A stretch of 64,000 nucleotides of DNA from Cheiracanthium punctorium (lineage: Eukaryota > Arthropoda > Arachnida > Araneae > Cheiracanthiidae), in assembly GCA_038373885.1 (NCBI GenBank), contig JAWZYV010012274.1:2604001-2668000 (forward strand). Reading direction: 5' to 3'. A model generated the notes under the pieces. The model saw nothing but the letters and a program-made list of their open reading frames with translations. It was not told the origin of the DNA and ran no database searches. The position numbers and the translations under genes are program-made. This document shows positions 34,088-46,446 of this stretch, piece by piece; position 1 is the stretch's first letter; each line of letters opens with the position of its first letter.

Positions 34088-36160
34088 AAATAAAAGGCTA
34101 GGCCAGTAAGGCGAATCTTTATAAAAAGTAGATCAAATTTTGTTCATTATTCTTTTAGTACTACCTCGTGGGTCACTAAGTCAATGGCGTCACTTAGAAA
34201 GGGAAAGGGGAGGATGATTAAAAGCTACTTTTCTTTACACTTTTAAAATCCTCTAAAAAGTTTACCTAACTAACTTTTTAAACATTACATATGCACTTTA
34301 TTTTTTAAATAAATTTGGATTGATTCTCCTCTCTTTTTTGATATAAAAAGTAAGTTTATAAAAATAAATGCGTGGGTAATTTAAAAAGCCTGCGCAGGTT
34401 AGTGACTCACTCACTGGTTATAGTCTTGCCAAAACTGGGCTAGGCTATCAGGTTTTTTTTTTTTTTTTTTTTTTTCTTAATTTGAGTTTTTCAGTTTTAT
34501 ATGTGTTATTTTTGTTGTTAATGTTGTTAACCAATTTTTAAAAACAAGGTATTAAATAAGGATTCGAATCACGGTTTTTATTAACTAAAATAGCTACTAA
34601 TAAATTGTAATCATACTATCAAACTGAAAGTTTAGTCATAAAAATGAAATCTGAAATTTAAAAATTTTTGGGTTTGGAGTTTAAAAAGAAATTAATATGA
34701 CATGATATTGTAAAATAAACTTTTAATTATATTTTACAGGATTAGAAACATCATTCTGGTGCTCTTGTTATTTTTCAATGCTTCATAAGAAAAAAATTTG
34801 AAAGTGCTTATTAGTTTGTCATTATTTGGGTTAGACCGGCGCCTGAATATTCTGTTGGATGGACTATATTAAGATGGATCATGCTATTAAAAAATAAATT
34901 AAGAAGTCGTAAATTGTTTCTAAAACAAGATTGAAATGCAGGAAATGTAAAATGGCCTAAGAGTTTTACACTGTTAATATTTAGCTGATGAAGACCAAAT
35001 ACTCACTGCTAAGACTTGCAGCTATTTGGACTTAAATTTCATCAAATTTCAAAAATACATTGTCAAAACAGGTACAGCGTTATATCATATTAAAATAATT
35101 TTGCCATCTTATTTTAACGGCAGGCTTTCATTGAACATCAAGGATTTCCTGTTATAACTCCCGTGATATATACAGTAGAAGCTCTATCGTCATTTAAATA
35201 ATAGTAGAAATAAGCAAGCAGAAAATTACATCAAGGTGTGTAACACACACAGTTTTTCAATATTTTATTTATATACCAATTTATTTATTTTACAAAGAAT
35301 ATTTTTGCACTCTGTGTTCGTAAACTTTCGTAAGTAAAATGTGCTAGAAAAAAAAAAAAAAGAAATTATATATGAACTATATTTTTTCAAACTGATGATG
35401 ATGAACAATAACAATAGTATTAATATATTGCCTTTAAGAATAAAAAGTTATGCACATTGTCATGCAAATGTTCTTGCTGTTTATTGTTAAAATGTTTTCA
35501 AATTTTCCAGTTAACGGACTTAGTTAAAGCAATTCGAGGACAAAAACACAATACTTTCGACTCCCCTAATCACATTTACAAGAAGGGATACGAAAAAAGG
35601 TCTTCGAACTTTTATGGTCTTAAGAGAATTTTCATCACAGGGCTGGAAACATGCATTTAGAAAACTAATTCCTAATAACTTTACCCGGAATGATATTGGA
35701 ATATTTTAACAAAACCTCGGACCTTTTTGATTCATGAATAAGCACAGGGTAACTTGCAAATTTTCGATTATAGCTACCCATGGTTTGAGCAACAAATCTT
35801 CATTAAAGCTTTACTGCAAGCTAATGTTGTTTTGTTTATGCCTATTCTTTAAAAAAGAAAATATGAGATTTTTTTATACCTTATAAAATGAAACTTTTAA
35901 AATTCTAGAGTATAAACATATCCCCCCCCACACACAAAAGATATATATATATACACACACACACAATTCTTGACCTCCAGACCTGTAAATCAAATTATGA
36001 CACAGGGCACTATTCATTTGAGGAACGTACAGGGCGTTAAGCAACATTTAAATATTTCGTTCCTTATTATCCATTAGAACTTAAATTATACGTTCCATGT
36101 TAATGATGAACAATACAGGATTAGTATAAAAGTTATATTCATTTTCCAAACGCCATATAT
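34088..36160. other. Unassigned DNA
   Basis: Poly-T of about 25 at 34451-34475 and short (TA)n/(CA)n at 35939-35964. No gene recognised. Confidence 0.45.
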
Positions 36161-36164
36161 TCAA

Positions 36165-36465
36165 ATTTATTAGAGGGAAGGGAAAATAATGACTTTTTTT
36201 TACATAAAATTTAAACAAATAAATTTTCAACAAATTTTTAATGACAAACAAGCTGTGCCTGGACATGGAATTCATTTTTGTTATGTTTAAATAAATTTTT
36301 TTATAAATAATATTTCTTTTATGAAAGATGACCACCTTCCCCCTTTTTTCACGTCCAACCTCTTTGGAGGACGATATTAAAACTGTTCTAAAATTGGTTT
36401 TCAGGTATTCATGAGTATTACATTTTACAACAAGAATTTTATATATCTCTTTTTCTTTGCTATAA
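36165..36465 (-). repeat. Dispersed repeat, copy 1 of 2
   Basis: On the minus strand, AAATTCTTGTTGTAAAATG, a CGTCCTCCAAAGAGG-like block and TTGTCATTAAAAATTTGTTG occur in the same order as in the copy at 62345-62630. The 130-codon minus-strand frame at 36081-36473 overlaps it and shares the peptide VIKNLL.IYLF.F with the frame in the other copy. Indels between the two shift the frames elsewhere, so I treat this as a non-coding or decayed repeat. Confidence 0.55.
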
Positions 36466-36469
36466 CGCG

Positions 36470-38860
36470 GCAAATGTTAAAAGAACGTTTTGGTCCCTTC
36501 CATATTTTACGAATTTAAAAAATCCGATCTTACGTAGCACACAAGTGAAAATATCATGTGCATGACAAATTGAATATTATTTTCAGAAATTTTTGTTAGG
36601 CAAAATATCGACATAAAAAAGCGACATTAATTCCCGCCCCCTCCCACCCACCAATATTACACTTACAAATATAACTGCGAACCCATAAAGTTTCAGCACA
36701 CTCCTTAGCACCGACTCTTTGCCTTCGTTCCTTGAGCTCTTTTAAAGTTTTTGGTTATGATAGCAAGCGATGGGAATTCCAAAAGGAAAAAAAAAAGGGG
36801 GGGGAGTGAGAGCTCGAATGCAACCATAGAAAGGAGTCCAAATATTTTTCTAAAAAAAAAAAAGAAAGAAAAAAAAAAGCAAATAATGCAAAGTAGAGAG
36901 AGCCTGTTCGCAGAGGTACAGCTGCGGAAAAAAAAACCGCCCGCTTGCTCTTTATTTGGTCGTCGTTCGCCGTACAGCAAAGTTATATATACCATTCGTT
37001 TGCAAACACTTTAATTTAGTATTGTTTCAATTTGCATAAGGGGCCTTCTTCATATTTAATTCTGCATCAACTTCGTTTTATTCAATGGCAACACTCTATT
37101 TTGACTTTATTGAACGAAAGAAAACCTTTAAAATATCCTAAATATAAAATTTCACCAATGTTCTACGATAATTTCCGGAGATACTGCGAATTCCTATTTA
37201 CGCGATTTTAAGGGACTTTCTGCAAATTGAAAATCGCTATTTGTAGGTTCCTATTTGTAGGTTCTTATTTCTATAAACGCTATTTGTAACATTACTTTCT
37301 GCATCTATTTCCATCGAAATTTGGCTAGGTCGCTATTCATATTTTTTAAATATTAATTTAATATATAATTCATGTTAATATTTTATTAAAAATTATAATA
37401 GTTGTAAATTATGTTTGGGTCGTTTAGTTCTAACAGTGCGAATAAAAATCAGCTTCTTATTATCAAAATTATATAAGATATGAATTAAAGTATGAAAAAG
37501 TATTTTAATACAGGGGGAAGGGGATTTTGGAAGCTCACAACTCATTCATTTTCAGTTCAAATTTATTGAAAATTGATATCCGGGGTTAAAATGTGCTAAA
37601 TTTTTGAAATATGAAGTGAAATCTAGGAGTTGCTATTGGAAAATAAAAAGTTGGTGCGAATTTTAGTATGGAGATGGTGCCTTATGCAATTTTTATGTAT
37701 AGCTAATTAAAGTGCACGTCAATCATGAACGATTGGTATTTTTCCGCAGCTGTACATAAGAAAGTAAAAATCCTAATTCCTATCCATTTAAATAAGTAAA
37801 AATGACCAGCATCAGTTTCCGTACCAGAGGATCTTAAACGGATATTTGAATGGCATTTCGAAAAAAAAAAAACATATAAATAATATATATATGTATAAAT
37901 AAACCTAGAAATTATTATTATTTTGTAATTGTACATTTAAAATAAATATTCATTGCTTCTTCATATTAATTTAATCTTTACGTTTAAAAAATAAATCAGA
38001 TGTTTAAATCAGCATTAATTTATTTAGAGCTATAGCATGTGCATGCATTTTACGAAGAAACAATATTTTCACGAACTAAATTACATGAGGATCACCACGT
38101 TAAGAAAATGGTTGCTTTCGTTATTATATATCTATTATAACAATAGGCTTAAAAGCTACTGGAACTATTAATAGTAATTAGATATCACAAGGAGTGTAAA
38201 GCAATAAAACTCTTTTGCTATTTAACCAACGGATGACTTTTTAATTGCTTAAATAAAACTTGATTAAACTTTTTAATTTTTACGTAAATGAAAAATTTAT
38301 ATGAAAATAATAAAATATAAAGATAACTTCTCATCAAATATACCGTTTTCTAATTAAAGAAAACTATATAGTAAGATAGCATCAATTTTAAAATCCCCCC
38401 CGCACAATAAATAAATATATAAATAAAAGAAAATCGAGAACTAACATAAATAACTATAAATGATTAAAACTTTGATCTTAAACAACTAACTAGTGAAGGC
38501 CATTGGATTCCAACTAAATTTTAAGCAATTTCGTTACATTTGTTAGAAATATATTTATATCAAATTTGAGTAGCGAATACAAATTTCGAACCGTATTATA
38601 ATCTAATTAGCCGATTAAAACTATTAAACTGGAAAAAAATAATTAATTGATTAATCGATACAGTCATTATTATTAGTCTCAGTTGAACCTTTTAAATCGG
38701 TCGTGCATTAACCGCAGAATGATATTAATGAAGCAGCTATTAAAAGACGCTTATTCAATGCCATTATTTTGTTATCGTATTGCTACCTTTCAGTAGTTTA
38801 CTGTAGGGGAAAAAATGAATAACGAAATGTAATATCTTGTTTTTGTTGTTGTTTTGTTTA
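36470..38860. other. Unassigned AT-rich DNA
   Basis: No gene. Frames at 36705-36995 and 36751-37014 are opposite-strand mirrors created by A- and G-rich runs at 36781-36885. CTATTTGTAGGTTC is tandemly repeated near 37232-37262. Confidence 0.45.
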
Positions 38861-38999
38861 GGCAAAGCATACTGGAACTATCTGCGGAAGAATACATTGG
38901 GCGGAGGACTCTTTAAAGGATTGTAATGCGCATTCACGTTACATCTGGAGAAAACTGCCCAAAACACCAGACCATTAAATCGAGCTGAGCAGTAGGGCA
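38861..38999 (-). repeat. tRNA-derived SINE (family A), head lost
   Basis: Plus-strand reading: CATTGGGCGGAGGACTC, TTGTAATGCGCATTCACG, TTACATCTGGAGAAAAC and CACCAGACCATTAAATCGA. The tRNA-like head that should follow is replaced by unrelated sequence. Confidence 0.75.
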
Positions 39000-40255
39000 G
39001 AATTCTGGATTTTCATTGGCACTTTACTTTTAACAGATGCTTTACACAGACTATATCTGAAAAGTTACGTCATAGTTGAACATCATAGTTTAACAAAAAA
39101 ACACGTAAAATTTAAATATATATATATATACAATGAACAAAACTAATACATGAATGAAACTCCATATATTTCAAAATTATGCACTAACTGAAAGTCCCAT
39201 ATCCATAGATCTAGACATAAAAATCCGCACTCGCAGGTATGAGAAACAAATTATCCGTTTCATATCTGTATCCAGGGATATAGATTTTTAATGTTCTGGT
39301 ACACCTCAAATTCAGACTGATCGGCTCGAGTTCAAAACATAAATTAAAATTTAAAAAAAAAATGCTCGAGTACAATCAGAACGGTTTCATTTAAAAAATC
39401 GAATAAAACACAGTACTTGAGTGCAAATAGAGCGATTCGAGCTTAAGGAAGAAATTGAATTCAGAAAAATACTCGAATGCTAACAGAACTATTCTTTGAT
39501 ATGAGATGATGGATGATATTAGACTCGTATGAGACAGTACTTACACCAACTGGTGATCCGCGAGACAGATCATAGTTGAAATAATTAATTGCTGTAGAAC
39601 TAACATGATTAGTTAGACACACGCTAATAAATCATGTTAGTTCTGGAAAGACAGTAATCAAGCACATTTTTTCACGATTCCTTACTTAATTAAATTATAT
39701 ATACAGACAGTTCTGTTTTTATTAAAAATTATTTTTTATTGTTTAAATTTAACATTTTATTTTGTGCATAAAATATCGTATATCTCTGTATTTAGTTATC
39801 TTTCTCTCTTTTTTTTTTTTTTTTTTTTAAGTGATCCATGAGTAAATTGAAGTGGGAAAAGTGCTCCACGGCTTAAATTGAGTTAGGAACCACTGTTCAA
39901 AGCTAATTTATTTAATAAGTTTTTTGATGACATTTTTCTAAATGATTTGTTCGACACATTGATATTGGTTTTTAGACCATTTATTGATATTTAGTTCACC
40001 GGTATTACTTGCAAATTATGATTTGGGGTTATTTCTAATAATAATAGTAATTATTTATTTTATCACAAGATTAGTTAGACATATTAATAAGACAGGGGGA
40101 AAATGGGTTTATTGCCCTTCACAGTCATTTTAAATTTTTTATTTTAATGTTTAATGCATTTTTACATAAACTTTGACATTTTATTTCGTAAATTTTCATA
40201 TAATGATTGATTATTTTCACAATATGACAAAGAATTTCATATTATGAGTACCTTT
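39000..40255. other. Unassigned DNA with a hairpin and a hAT end
   Basis: The right end TTAGGAACCACTG at about 39881-39893 is typical of hAT repeats ending GGTTCCxAACxACTG, but its left partner was not found. Poly-T at 39809-39828. Confidence 0.45.
39596..39644. repeat. Perfect 15-bp stem hairpin
   Basis: Arms AGAACTAACATGATT (39596-39610) and AATCATGTTAGTTCT (39630-39644) pair perfectly over a 19-nt loop. No known function. Confidence 0.75.
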
Positions 40256-40263
40256 ACTGCAGA

Positions 40264-40432
40264 CAGAGGCGTAGCCAAGCGGTGGGATAGGGGAGTCACA
40301 ACCTGCCCATGGGGAATTTTTTGCCATACAAAGTGTATATTCTTCATTCCCTTATCACACACACGTATACATATATGTGAATTGCAGTAGTCATACCCCC
40401 CCCCCCATGAAAAATTTCTGGGTACGCCACTG
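40264..40432 (+). mobile_element. hAT-type MITE (CAGAGGCGTAGCCA family), recent copy
   Basis: 169 bp from CAGAGGCGTAGCCAAG to GGTACGCCACTG. Flanks actgcaga at 40256-40263 and 40433-40440 are identical. The interior has the family's TTTTTTGCCATACAAAGTGT and GTGAATTGCAGTAGTCATA blocks. Confidence 0.92.
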
Positions 40433-40806
40433 ACTGCAGATATAAAGAAAAGATAAAGTATCGGGCTTTTTTTTACTCTAACATCATTCGCTCGTTTCTC
40501 GGGCGTCATGGTTGTAAGTGGGAGTTAGATCAATGCACAAACATTCAATAGTGAAGGTACACTTATTTATAGTTGATAAAAATGTATTGGGTTCATAAGA
40601 AGTTGGTAAGTCAATGTTGAAATAAACATAATTTCGCGCAATGCGCAAAATTATGAGAGTTTGTGTAGAACTAGACTTTTCAAGTAGCTTTTTCTTGTTA
40701 TGAGCTTGATCTGAAATACCATTTATACCATAATAGTCTGAGAGTGAGCATAAAATAGCTTTTTAGTTACATGTTTGAATTGTAAAATTTCATTAAAATA
40801 CGTGTG

Positions 40807-41293
40807 CAGTTCGATAAGTCCGTGCAAAGTCTAAACAGTGGCTTCACTATACCATTTCACGGCTATATCCGTTTTCTAGCAATCTTTGGAGATTCGTTGA
40901 CGAAGTTTCTTTTGGATGTCAAAATTTTTTGAATAAAAATTTCCCAAATGAACACGTTCCCTCCCCTCCACCCCCACCCCGCACAGTGGAGACACGAAAG
41001 AAGAATTTTCACCTCTGCGTTTTAGTAACGTAGAAAGGGAAGTGGTTATGTCCATGAACATTTGCCTTTCTCCGCGCAGGGATGAAACGCAGGAATGAAA
41101 ATTTTTCTTTTGTGTCCCTACTGTGCGGGGGTGGGGTGGAGGGGAGGGAGCGTGTTCATTTGGAAATATTTATCCAAAAAAATTTTACATCCAAAAGAAA
41201 CTTCGTCAACAAATCTCCATAGATTCCTAGGAAAACGTATATAGTCGGCATAGTGAAGCCATTGTTTAGACTTTGCACGGACTTATCGAACTG
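40807..41293. mobile_element. 487-bp foldback element
   Basis: Begins CAGTTCGATAAGTCCGTGCA and ends with its inverse, TGCACGGACTTATCGAACTG. The two halves pair over most of their length: GTCTAAACAGTGGCTTCAC with its inverse near 41250, AAGTTTCTTTTGGATGTCAA with its inverse near 41200, and the CCCTCCCCTCCACCCCCACC tract with the G-rich tract at 41128-41150. Only about 100 bp in the middle are unpaired. No target duplication could be read, so the class is open. Confidence 0.75.
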
Positions 41294-43251
41294 CTCATAT
41301 ATTATCAACCTGACTGGTTTAGGTCAAAAGCTGTAGAATTTTACTACTGTTTGAATAAAGAATGCAATATTTACTTGTACATAAATGTATGATTAACATG
41401 TACGTGAACAGTTCAGTTTACGCTTTTCTCCTCATAGTGATAGCACACATGACGTGCTCCTTACAATACTGATGTACTCTTAAAGTTAAATTATAATCGC
41501 ACATTCATGAAGCTGGACAGCAATCCAAGGATATTTCAAGGAAGGTGAGAAAATCTTAATTAGTTTCTCGTTCGTCATTTTTCCTTTTACACAAAACTAT
41601 TTAGGTCTTGTCATTGGTGTGACTGGAATGAGGTTATGGAAATTTAAAAAGCCTTTTCATATGCCTCTCCTTCTTGATTTGACTATGAAATCCTACCTGA
41701 CTTACAGGGTCTAAATTTTCCCATGGGGTTAGCGGTGGCGCCGTAGTTCTCTAAAATCAAAGTCTTTTCCATCTAGATCTCATTATTTAAATACCTACTT
41801 TTTGAAACAAAACTATGAAAGAGATACATAAAATTTAGCGTGCAAAAAATTATGTGTTAAATAATGCTTATACTTTTTTTAAGAACAGAATTTAAACTAT
41901 TTTAATAATTTTGGGGACCCTAAACTTGGAGGCCTACTGCCATGGCCTAGTTAGCCTGTGCGATAATCAGGCCCTGGTGGTACAGAAACAAAATCTTTAA
42001 TGTGCTCCCAAAGGAAGAAGTCACAAATCACGAAACTATGGGGGGGGATAAAAGGAGGCCATAGCGATGTTGTACTTATAATATTTTTGAATATACAGTT
42101 TTTTCAAAATGAATGAATCTTTCATAATAAATCCATTTTTTATAAATCGATATATACATAATAAAATGCAAAACTTGCAATTCCATATATCTGTGTATAT
42201 CCGTGAATTCTAATTTAACAAAGGCACTGTAAAAGAAAAGTTACCCTTTAAATTTCTTTTGTTTCTTAACTGAAGTTAAATACTATTTGCTCGATAATTC
42301 TTTAACAGGTTGCCACAGTGTTACAAAGCAAGAAATCGAACATAATAAATGCAAAAATTCGTCGTCAGTCTTTATTCTTATAAAATTATGTTTTCGCCCT
42401 GTCGGTTGAACATACATAAAAAAAAAAAAAAAACTAAGGAGGTGTTTTTGAGTTTTAAACTGTTTCAATTTGTGGATAAAAAAAAAAACTAAGACATATT
42501 TCCGTCGGCCTATATAACTATGTACAATTAATCTGACAGTGACCGAAGTGTCCCAAAAAACGAAATACGACTTTCAGATTAACAAACAAGTGATCCTAAA
42601 ATTTATTAGCAAAGACATTATTTCAAATGATTAAAGGGTATTTCTTCTCTGTGTTGTGTACTGCGACATACAGCTAGTATGCGATTACGGTGAATTGGAT
42701 CACCGATTGAGGCTTTGAAATATGTACAAGTGCAAGACCTTGAACCCAAACATGATACTTATATACTATATATCTCAAAGGTAATCGTGATTTAAGCGAA
42801 TTCCAACTCTACTTAGTTTTATTCCTCTTGAGAACTGGAACAAAGGAATATACCTGGGGTTCTTCAAAAAGATATCCTGTCAGACTTCAAGTGTTCTCTG
42901 AAGGGACAAAAATCTATCGACAATGCCAAGGTCAATGGTATTACCTAAGTGGACGGCAGATAGGTTCTACTTGGGTTTGGACATTTTTATATACGTTTTA
43001 ACCAAAAAGATCACCAATAAGTGATACGTATACCAGAAATTTCGTCTAACTTGAATATTTTTTCATCTGTCTCAGGACCCGGTTAAAGCATGATTACTGA
43101 CATTCAAATAGATGTTTTAATTAGCATTTTATTCCACCGGCTGGGATCTTTAATGGTATTCTGATTACGAAGGCGGTTTCTAAGTAAATTATTACAGCTT
43201 TAAAGATCAATTCCATTTACATGTTTACTTGATGCTAGTAACTAGTAATTC
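41294..43251. other. Unassigned DNA with a possible hAT remnant
   Basis: 41705-41976 may be an old hAT element: left CAGGGTCTAAATTTTCCC, right GCGATAATCAGGCCCTG, no target duplication. The right end resembles the inverse of CAGGGACTGATTATCGC at 49527. No gene is recognised in the rest. Confidence 0.35.
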
Positions 43252-43874
43252 CAGAGTTGGGCAGTATCGCTAATACATGTATTTTCAAAATACATTTGTA
43301 ACTTGTATTTTGTATTTTCACTCGTAAAAAACAAAGTATTTTGAGAATGTATTTTAAAATACATTTTCAATGTATTTTGTATTTTCAAAATACAAAAAAT
43401 ACATTTTGTATTCTGACATTAAATTAATCATAACACCACAGATTGCTCAGATAGCATGTGCAATTGAAAATTATAAAATTGCTGCTTTTTACTTTTTCCC
43501 CTCTCTATGTAATTTATAAGCTGAACCAGAATTACACTTCGTATTGTCACTGAAGAAGTGTTAGGATGTCTTGTAATCTTTAAATTTAACTAAACAGGAA
43601 AGGGAAAGAAAAGCCTTTGATACTCCTGTTTAAAACACAAACAATACATTTGGTCTAGGAATGTTTCTTGTAGATTCCCACTGTATATGAAACCAAAAGT
43701 AGTAAAAACATTTTTGGGAAGTATTTATTAGATTTTTTAGGGGAATTTAAAATGTATTGCTAAGTTCTAGAAAAATAAGGCTACCAGTATTTCTACAATA
43801 ATATAATGGATTCTTCGTTATTGTGGTTAAGAGACAAAGATACACGTAGGCTATCAGCCTTAGGGGGTGGGGAG

Positions 43875-44518
43875 TAGAGATGAGACGGGCTCAGCCCGAG
43901 CCCGGGCCCGAACCGGGCTCGGGCTCTGTAATTCACAATTGCGTTCGGGCTCGGGATCGTGAAAAATTTCTCCTATATTGAACATACTCCTTGAAACAGA
44001 TTTTAAAAAGTGATTCATGAGGAAAATAAAAGTACAGTCAACTCCGGTTTTAGTGAACCTCTGGGGACCATCAAATTTCGTCCACAATATCCGAAATTCA
44101 CTAAAACCCAAGCGTCTTCATGATGGATACAGATACTGTATATGAATCGGGACTAATGGTTTGCGTTCACTATAGCCGATGGTTAACTATATCCGGATTC
44201 ACTATAACCGGAGTTGACTGTACTTAAAAAAAAAAAAAAAATAGCGGCACTGGCGTCTAGAAGGTGCGTGAAGCTCTTTGGATATTTCAGAACGGTGGCT
44301 TATATTGTTTAGTTAGTCATGAGATCCGACATTATTTGATAAACATGGATATATAAAGAATTAGAAAGTGCATTGAGAGTTTGCAACTCTATTTGTCTTT
44401 AATTTGCACAAACGGCAAAATTCATTGTATTCTATCAATGAAGTAATTGGACTTTTTTTAATCTTTAGCTGAAATTTCGGGCTCGGGCTTCAAAAAAATG
44501 AGCCCAAACTCATCTCTA
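43875..44518. mobile_element. hAT element with TAGAGATGAG ends
   Basis: Ends TAGAGATGAG and CTCATCTCTA. Identical flanks gtggggag lie at 43867-43874 and 44519-44526, a perfect 8-bp duplication. The subterminal zone is rich in CGGGCTCGGGC and its inverse (43885-43960, 44478-44506). It is split by a TA MITE at 44033. Similar ends are known from non-autonomous hAT elements. A partial copy is at 61665-61768. Confidence 0.88.
44033..44222. mobile_element. TA-inserting MITE (pogo/Tigger-like)
   Basis: CAGTCAACTCCGGTTTTAGT at the left and ACTATAACCGGAGTTGACTG at the right, 186 bp between TA duplications. CAGT...ACTG ends with TA are typical of pogo/Tigger-derived MITEs. The interior repeats AACTATATCCGGATTC-like units, so the copy is nearly self-complementary. 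Confidence 0.88.
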
Positions 44519-45071
44519 GTGGGGAGGTGCCTTGGATGGGGGACTTTTTAAGAAGCAAAACACCACAAATTCCAGACCATTAGAGCTATTGCTTCCCGTA
44601 ATAGGATGGGGTGAATCGAATTTCCATTCTGGATGATTTTGAAACCTTTTGTGCAATTCTTAATTAAAAATGTTTCCAACTTTTGCCTGTAGATGGAAAT
44701 GAAAATGTTCTCAGAAATGGTCTGTTTCTGATCTTATTGCTATAAATGTAAAATTTTGAAAGGCAACGTTTTTAAAAAAATAACAGCAGCTCTTCCTTAA
44801 CACAACTATTAAGATTGCTTAGGTTATTCTTGTTAAAATGTATTGAAATAAAATAAACTGAGATCTATGATGGAAAAGTTAGCATTTTTCTTAATTCAAA
44901 TGCTTTAAAATTTTTACATGTATTTTGTATGTATTTTCTAAATACATGTATTTCGTATTTTGCATTTTTTTTAATTCAAGAAGTATTTTATATTTTGTAT
45001 TTTAGTGTTTGAATTAATGCATCTTCTATTTTGTATCGAAATACATTTTCGGTGTATTTTGCCCAACTCTG

Positions 45072-46074
45072 TTTACTACTCGATTGAACACCCCCTCGAA
45101 TAACTGATCTTCATCGTCTGACTGGATCAGTTATATGCAAAGACGCAAGAGCTTGAGTCAAGGCGGAAACCAGTTAAATCAATTGAAATCAATCAGTGCA
45201 CCAGACAAGAGTTTTGCATTAGTTTATCTGGCTATATCAAACATAAAAAAATGGACTGTCCAAAGTTTAACTTTCTCCACATTTACGCAATGAAGAAGGG
45301 GGTGGAGGAAAGCCGATTTTGTGTGCTTCTCACTAAAAATATTTAATTACCTAAGGTAGTAGGGTCTTTTTATTTTTGGGGAGATTTATATTTTGGGAGA
45401 TTTATAAAGGAATTCCGACTTCTAATTATGTCCCATCCAATGAAAACCACTAAAAGTTCCGTACAAGTAGTCTTAAAGAGCAGAAGACTAAACTGCTATA
45501 ATGTCTGCATTACAAAACAATGCGTTGAGCTCCCCAATTTACTAAACGAAGATCCTTTGCTAAGCATCTTTTCTGCATAATTCATACCTTATGATAAACG
45601 ATATGATTTAAAAAGAGAAAAAAACTTTACTCTCCGTGATTGGAATAGGTACTTTAAAGTAGGTATAAAGGCCTGTGGGAGGACTGCCTGAGTAAAACAC
45701 CTTTAAAGGGAATTTAATACATATTTACCATGCACAACCGAAGAAACCCGAATTCCAAAGAGCCTACTTCCCGTCTATCAGAACTCTCTCAATTACTTTA
45801 ACAAATATTAATGCTTGAAATCTCGTTATTTTAGAAAATATTCTCTCCTAATAAGCTTTTATGGAAAGCAATGTGTGAGTTAATATTACAAATTAAAAAT
45901 TAGACAGTAACGGTCCAACACCAGTGCAGAGTGACACCTTATATTAAAGTTTTATTTAAACTGAATAATTTTCAAGCGTAAAAGTAAATAATAATGTAAT
46001 AATCTTACGTAAAACTTTCCTATCACATCATACATATATACATACATACATACACACACATTTTTTTTTTCCTC
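45072..46074. other. Unassigned DNA
   Basis: No gene or repeat recognised until the short (TACA)n tract at about 46031-46060. Confidence 0.45.
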
Positions 46075-46288
46075 CTAATGGCGTGGCGCTTGGCCACACC
46101 AGGCCTTGGCTTGGCCGACTATAAGGCCGCAAGAATTGGTCTCTTTACTATGAAAAAGCTAATAGGTAGAGCAACGTAGCCCCCTTTGAAGGTAAGGATG
46201 AAATGACACCCAAGATCATGCGGGAAACGAATGCGGACCCGTGGTGTGGTAGAATGTTTCTTTACCACTACACAAACCGAGTGGCCCC
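46075..46288 (-). repeat. tRNA-derived SINE (family C), diverged
   Basis: On the minus strand the head reads GGGGCCACTCGGTTTGTGTA, then GTGGTAAAGAAACATTCTAC, then CCACGGGTCCGCATTCG at the B-box position with a decayed core. The body contains GGGGGCTACGTTGC. It resembles the copy at 9620-9786 in order and spacing. Confidence 0.6.
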
Positions 46289-46373
46289 ATCGGGATATTG
46301 AAGATGAAGAGATTGCATATTTAATAAACTTTGAAATTTAAATGTATGTGGATAAGGATAAGTTAAGGGTTTA

Positions 46374-46446
46374 GCCCAAGGGTTATCTGCCTAAGGGGGG
46401 TGTCTTGGGCGAGGACTTTTAACGGGTTTTAACGCGTAACTGAGCT
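46374..46446 (-). repeat. SINE family A, short fragment
   Basis: AGCCCAAGGGTTATCTGCC, TAAGGGGGGTGTCTTGGGCG and GGGTTTTAACGCGTAACTGA correspond to the distal body of family A. Confidence 0.6.

Larger units (their letters stand above)
43853..44600 (-). repeat. SINE family A, interrupted
   Basis: The fragment CAGCCTTAGGGGGTGGGG before 43875 joins GTGCCTTGGATGGGGGAC after 44518, matching the body of family A (GCCTAAGGGGGG, GTGCCTTGGGCGGAGGAC). CACAAATTCCAGACCATTAG follows. The break is exactly at the 8-bp duplication of the hAT insertion. The head is missing. Confidence 0.7.
43252..45071. mobile_element. hAT-like element with CAGAGTTGGGC ends, host of a four-layer nest
   Basis: Left end CAGAGTTGGGCAGTAT, right end TTTTGCCCAACTCTG. 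Both subterminal zones are built of repeated TGTATTTTGTATTTT and its inverse (43280-43425 and 44918-45060). Flanks do not give a clear 8-bp duplication. The element is 1,820 bp only because a SINE, a hAT element and a TA MITE sit inside it. Confidence 0.7.

Noticed and set aside
36081..36473. 130-codon minus-strand open frame as a gene
   Set aside because: It overlaps a dispersed repeat, the composition is Ile/Lys/Asn/Phe-rich as in translated AT-rich DNA, and the other repeat copy does not keep the same frame throughout.
36751..37014. Lys-rich 87-codon frame
   Set aside because: Lysine runs come from A-rich low-complexity sequence; a mirrored frame exists on the other strand over the same bases.
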